From contig JAFRLX010000028.1 of assembly GCA_017430965.1 (NCBI GenBank), positions 1 to 46,234 on the forward strand: a stretch of 46,234 nt of DNA. Reading direction: 5' to 3'. This document shows positions 42,933 to 46,234 of the stretch, piece after piece (position 1 is the stretch's first letter; every line of letters begins with the position of its first letter). Source of the DNA: Clostridia bacterium (lineage in GTDB: Bacteria; Bacillota; Clostridia; Oscillospirales; Acutalibacteraceae). The notes under the pieces were generated by a model, which did no database searches, was not told the DNA's origin, and saw only the letters and a list, made by a program, of their open reading frames with translations. The position numbers and the translations under genes are program-made.

Positions 42933-44594
42933 ATGGAAAGAAATTTTGTTATCAAGTACAAAACAGACTTTGGCGAAGTGACCACCAACGAATTGGAAAA
43001 CGATTTTTATTCGCTTCAAATTACTGATAAGGATAACCGATTCACCGTTGTTATGAAGCCGAAGAAAGCCTTTGAGCTGGTCGCTTTCTATGCTGAGAGC
43101 GATTACCAATTCACTCCCGGTGACAATTTCTATGCCGGCGGCTACCAATCCTGGACAACTTCAAGAGAATACAGGAATTTTGATGTGCAAAGAAGCTCCA
43201 TCAAATTAGCGAAGATTTCCAAGCTTACTTCCCATATCACCAAAATGTATGGTGATGAATACTTTGTGGAGTATACCGAATTGCCCGGTGAATTCCATTC
43301 TCACTGCTATACCTACATTCGAAACGGCGAAAACTGCAAGCTTTGGGGTTCTTTAAGCGAAAAAACCGGTTTCACCTACTTTAAGGTGAAAATGAATGAT
43401 GATTACTTTGCAATCTGCAAAGATGTTGAAGGCAAGGTTGTCAGCGAAGAGTATACCATTTTTGATGTGGTCTACTTCGAAGGCAGCTACGATGAAGTTT
43501 TTGACAGCTACTTCGGGATGCAGGATATGCCCAAGACCAAAGACGGTCAGATGAGCGGCTACACCTCTTGGTACAACTATTTCCAAAACATTAATGAAGA
43601 TATAATCCTGCGTGACCTTGACGGGCTTGACCCTGTTAAAGACGAAGTTTCCATTTTCCAAATTGATGACGGTTACGAGCCCTTTGTCGGCGACTGGTTA
43701 GACCCCTGTCCCGAAAAGTTCCCTCACGGTATGGGCTACATTGCCGACAAAATCCACGACAAGGGTTACAAAGCCGGCATTTGGGTTGCACCCTTCTCCT
43801 GCCAAATCAAATCCAGAATGGCACACGAGCATCCCGATTGGTTGATTCGGGATGAAAACGGCAAACCGATGCTCGGTGTACCCGCTTGGGGCGGCGCCTA
43901 CATCTTTGACATTTTCAATGAAGAGGTCAGAGAATATATTCGCCATTTCTTTGATGTCATACTCAATGAGTGGAATTATGACATGGTGAAGCTTGACTTC
44001 CTCTACAGCCAGTGTATTAAGCCGAGAAACGGCAAATGCCGCGGTGAAATCATGTATGCCGGCATGTGCTTCCTGCGCGACTGTGTGGGCGACAAGCTCT
44101 TCCTGGGTTGCGGTGCTCCCATCAGCGCGGCTATCGGCATTGTGGATGCATGCAGAATCAGCTGCGATGTCGCACCCACTTATACCGGTAAGATTTATAA
44201 CCACATCTTCGTTAACAATGAAATTATCAGCGCACAAAACGCGATTAACAACACCATTTTCCGCCGCCACCTCAACGGCAGAGCCTGGATGAATGACCCG
44301 GATGTATTCTTCTTGAGAGAAGATAACATTCATTTCACCAAAGAGCAAAAGCTCTTGCTCGCTACGATTAATAACCTCTGCGGTAATGTGCTCTTTGTTT
44401 CCGACAATGCCGGTGACTTTGATGAAACCCAAATGAAGTGGTTAAGGAAATTCTTTAAGAAAACCGATGAACAGGTTATCGGTGCCGAATACATCAGCGA
44501 TGACATTATCCGCATGAGAGTGAAGGAAGGAAAAATCATCAAAACCCTCACCTTCAACCTCAAAACCGGTAATGTGATTAAGAACCTTATCTAA
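42933..44594 (+). CDS. Alpha-galactosidase, GH36-like
   Basis: A 553-aa glycoside hydrolase of the GH36/melibiase clan that would release terminal alpha-galactose. The (beta/alpha)8 region has FQIDDGYE, GIWVAPF, MVKLDFLY (nucleophile Asp) and CRISCDVAP (acid/base Asp). An N-terminal beta-sandwich (residues 1-210) precedes it. I chose ATG 42933, 7 nt after GGAG. There is no signal peptide, so it is cytoplasmic. It lacks transporter neighbours, so raffinose-type oligosaccharides must enter elsewhere. Confidence 0.88.
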   Translation: MERNFVIKYKTDFGEVTTNELENDFYSLQITDKDNRFTVVMKPKKAFELVAFYAESDYQFTPGDNFYAGGYQSWTTSREYRNFDVQRSSIKLAKISKLTSHITKMYGDEYFVEYTELPGEFHSHCYTYIRNGENCKLWGSLSEKTGFTYFKVKMNDDYFAICKDVEGKVVSEEYTIFDVVYFEGSYDEVFDSYFGMQDMPKTKDGQMSGYTSWYNYFQNINEDIILRDLDGLDPVKDEVSIFQIDDGYEPFVGDWLDPCPEKFPHGMGYIADKIHDKGYKAGIWVAPFSCQIKSRMAHEHPDWLIRDENGKPMLGVPAWGGAYIFDIFNEEVREYIRHFFDVILNEWNYDMVKLDFLYSQCIKPRNGKCRGEIMYAGMCFLRDCVGDKLFLGCGAPISAAIGIVDACRISCDVAPTYTGKIYNHIFVNNEIISAQNAINNTIFRRHLNGRAWMNDPDVFFLREDNIHFTKEQKLLLATINNLCGNVLFVSDNAGDFDETQMKWLRKFFKKTDEQVIGAEYISDDIIRMRVKEGKIIKTLTFNLKTGNVIKNLI

Positions 44595-44604
44595 AAAAAA
44601 CCGA

Positions 44605-44637
44605 GATGGGCATCCTTCATATGAAGGGTGCCCATCT
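44605..44637 (+). terminator. Terminator of the alpha-galactosidase gene
   Basis: AGATGGGCA/TGCCCATCT with an inner CCTTCAT/ATGAAGG stem. A weak T run follows. Confidence 0.75.
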
Positions 44638-44678
44638 TTCTATGATTGTTACAATTTGTTTACGAAAAGCAAAAAGGA

Positions 44679-44707
44679 TTGAAAAAGGCGGCTTTTAATT
44701 TTATAAT
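44679..44707 (+). promoter_or_regulatory. Sigma-A promoter of the RodA/FtsW-type gene
   Basis: TTGAAA (44679-44684), 17 bp, TATAAT (44702-44707). Confidence 0.8.
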
Positions 44708-44748
44708 AAATTTCTTAGAAAAGATTATAAATTTTTCAGGATATATTT

Positions 44749-45939
44749 ATGAACGAAAAAAGTTTAGCAAAAAGAATATCCTCCGCCTTTAAGCAAACCG
44801 ATTTGTTTTTGCTGTTTTTGTGTGTGGTCGCTTCGACCTATGGTATGCTGCTTGTTTACAGCGCCACCAAAAACACCATGGTGGAAGGGCAGCTGATATC
44901 TTCAGAGTTTAAGTCGATGATTGTTGCGATTCCCGCAGGTATTATCGGCGCTATCATCCTGTCCTACATCAACTATGAATACTTTGTCAAATTCTTTTGG
45001 ATTATCGGTGCTGTCGGTTTAATCTTAATGGTCGTTACCATCTTTTTCGGCGTAGCACCCGATGCAAGGCAGGATTCCCGCTGCTGGCTGAAAATCACGG
45101 ATTCCTTTTATTTTCAGCCCTCTGAGGTGGTCAAGCTCGCCTTTGTCATAACCTTTGCCGTCCACTTAGACGCGGTCAAAGATAACATCAACTCTATCAA
45201 AAATGTGCTCTTACTCGGCATCCATGCGATTGTGCCGATCGGTCTTGTTATTATCACCGGTGATGCCGGTTCCGCTTTGGTGTTCGGCTTAATTGTCATC
45301 GGAATGTTGATTGCAGCAGGGCTGCATTGGAGTTACTTCTTAGTCGGCGGCTTAGGCTTAACCGCTGCCATTCCTTTGGCTTGGACAACCGGTTTGATTA
45401 AAGATTTCCAAAAGAGCCGCATTCTTGCCCTTATTTACTATGATGCCGAGGAATACGCCAGAGATGCTGCCTACCAGCAAAACCAGGCCATTAACGCCAT
45501 CGGTTCCGGCAAAGTGACCGGTAAGGGATTATTTAACGGCACTTATGTGCAAAACGCTGCCATTCCCGAAGCAAAGAACGATATGATTCTTTCCGTTTCC
45601 GGTGAAGAGTTCGGTTTCTTAGGGGCGATTGCAGTCATTGCCATTATAGCTATCATTGTTATTAAAATTATGCTCAATGCAAAGGCTGCCAAGGATGGTC
45701 ACGGCTATTTTATCGATATGGGTATTGCTTCCATGATTATCGGTCAAACACTGATTAATGTGGGCATGTGCCTGCGGCTGCTGCCGGTTATCGGTATTAC
45801 CCTTCCCTTCTTCAGCGCCGGCGGTTCTTCCAACTTAGCGGTGTACTTGGCAATCGGTGTGGTTATGAGCGTGTACCGACAATCCAAAAAAGCGGAAGAA
45901 TATGCCTTTTCACCGGCAAATGTGATTAAGTTTACATAA
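44749..45939 (+). CDS. SEDS-family glycosyltransferase (RodA/FtsW/SpoVE)
   Basis: This is a polytopic membrane polymerase of peptidoglycan. About ten hydrophobic helices, FQPSEVVKLAFVI, TGDAGSALVFG, the RILALI segment and the C-terminal GITLPFFSAGGSSNL are SEDS features. 396 aa is normal. It could be RodA, FtsW or SpoVE; the cysteine pattern and absence of a partner gene do not decide. Nothing of a transpeptidase partner is adjacent. No Shine-Dalgarno is clear before ATG 44749 (TTTTTCAGGATATATTT). Confidence 0.9.
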   Translation: MNEKSLAKRISSAFKQTDLFLLFLCVVASTYGMLLVYSATKNTMVEGQLISSEFKSMIVAIPAGIIGAIILSYINYEYFVKFFWIIGAVGLILMVVTIFFGVAPDARQDSRCWLKITDSFYFQPSEVVKLAFVITFAVHLDAVKDNINSIKNVLLLGIHAIVPIGLVIITGDAGSALVFGLIVIGMLIAAGLHWSYFLVGGLGLTAAIPLAWTTGLIKDFQKSRILALIYYDAEEYARDAAYQQNQAINAIGSGKVTGKGLFNGTYVQNAAIPEAKNDMILSVSGEEFGFLGAIAVIAIIAIIVIKIMLNAKAAKDGHGYFIDMGIASMIIGQTLINVGMCLRLLPVIGITLPFFSAGGSSNLAVYLAIGVVMSVYRQSKKAEEYAFSPANVIKFT

Positions 45940-45953
45940 TAACAGAATAGTTT

Positions 45954-46234
45954 AAAGGGATTGCTCAACGTGCAATCCCTTTCAGACTGTCGAAAAAGTG
46001 GCTGAAACCACGCGACTATTTATCGTTCTTATAATATCATTTTATTTTTAAATTGTATTAAATCATTCTTTATAGATAAGTAATTTAAAGCAAAATATTA
46101 CGAAATCGCCGTAAATACGGCGATTTTGCGTTTTTGCCAATCTCTGCTTGCGGTACATGGGAATAAAAACAATCAAGGCTGATGTGCCTAATAGCATTTC
46201 TTTAAGCACCTTTATTTCGATTTTTTCTTTGCAA
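45954..46234. repeat. Structured repeat copy B, cut by the window end
   Basis: It starts with a hairpin AAAGGGATTGC-tcaacgt-GCAATCCCTTT (45954-45982), which also ends the RodA-type transcript, then CAGACTGTCGAAAAAGTGG at 45983. The following GTCG...GTGG...CCAC...CGAC hairpin and the CCAATCTCTGCTTG and CAAGGCTGAT blocks match copy A. The long palindrome is only partly kept. Apart from this the end of the window holds no gene. Confidence 0.65.

Overview
The window is a chromosomal segment of a spore-forming, Gram-positive anaerobe of the class Clostridia, most likely near Oscillospiraceae/Ruminococcaceae. The evidence is sigma-G, both dipicolinate synthase subunits (spoVFA/spoVFB), a YlmC/YmxH-type sporulation protein, an IspH–ribosomal protein S1 fusion, a fused FeoA–FeoB, acetate kinase, and A/G-rich ribosome binding sites with near-consensus sigma-A promoters (mostly 17-bp spacers). 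This placement rests on gene content only.

Layout. 1-281: the edge of a possible IS200/IS605-type element. 282-9143: rpsB-tsf, ylmC-like gene, sigG, a class B penicillin-binding protein, mltG with a U32-family tRNA-hydroxylation gene, a DJ-1 family gene and tmk. 9304-10826: tRNA-Thr, a WYL regulator and tRNA-Lys. 10841-17263: a compact AT-rich mobile element with a small leader ORF, an AAA+/SF3-like helicase, divergent XRE repressor and Cro-like genes around a textbook operator/promoter, a membrane coiled-coil protein, a small ORF, a small serine resolvase and a large serine recombinase. A 12-bp palindrome, ACAAAATTTTGT, occurs at both ends. 17286-18684: a DUF1292 gene, a probable 6S RNA and a pair of half-size TauE/SafE proteins.

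18719-29051: PAP2-groES-groEL, spoVFA-spoVFB, murC, ligA and feoAB. 29067-36837: ispH-rpsA fusion, cmk, a BaiN-like flavoprotein and a RpiR regulator in one operon, then a HAD phosphatase, a phosphopantetheinyl transferase and ackA. 36838-46234: tmcAL facing ackA across shared promoter DNA, a structured repeat, a three-gene operon (DUF5685, degenerate J-domain protein, membrane protein), tsaE-tsaB-rpiB-upp, a GH36 alpha-galactosidase, a RodA/FtsW-type gene and a second copy of the structured repeat.

How it fits together. Most of the window is housekeeping: translation, tRNA modification, peptidoglycan synthesis and sporulation. The accessory content is the 6.4-kb element between tRNA-Lys and the DUF1292 gene, the structured repeat at 38046-38357 and 45954-46234, and the left edge. 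The element has integration and replication-type genes but no visible relaxase, capsid or terminase, so it looks like a satellite or mobilizable island rather than a self-transmissible element. The most interesting observations are this element and its regulatory sites, the repeat pair, the ackA/tmcAL promoters that share one -10 element, an acetate kinase with alanine at a substrate-pocket position, and a J-like protein that lacks HPD.
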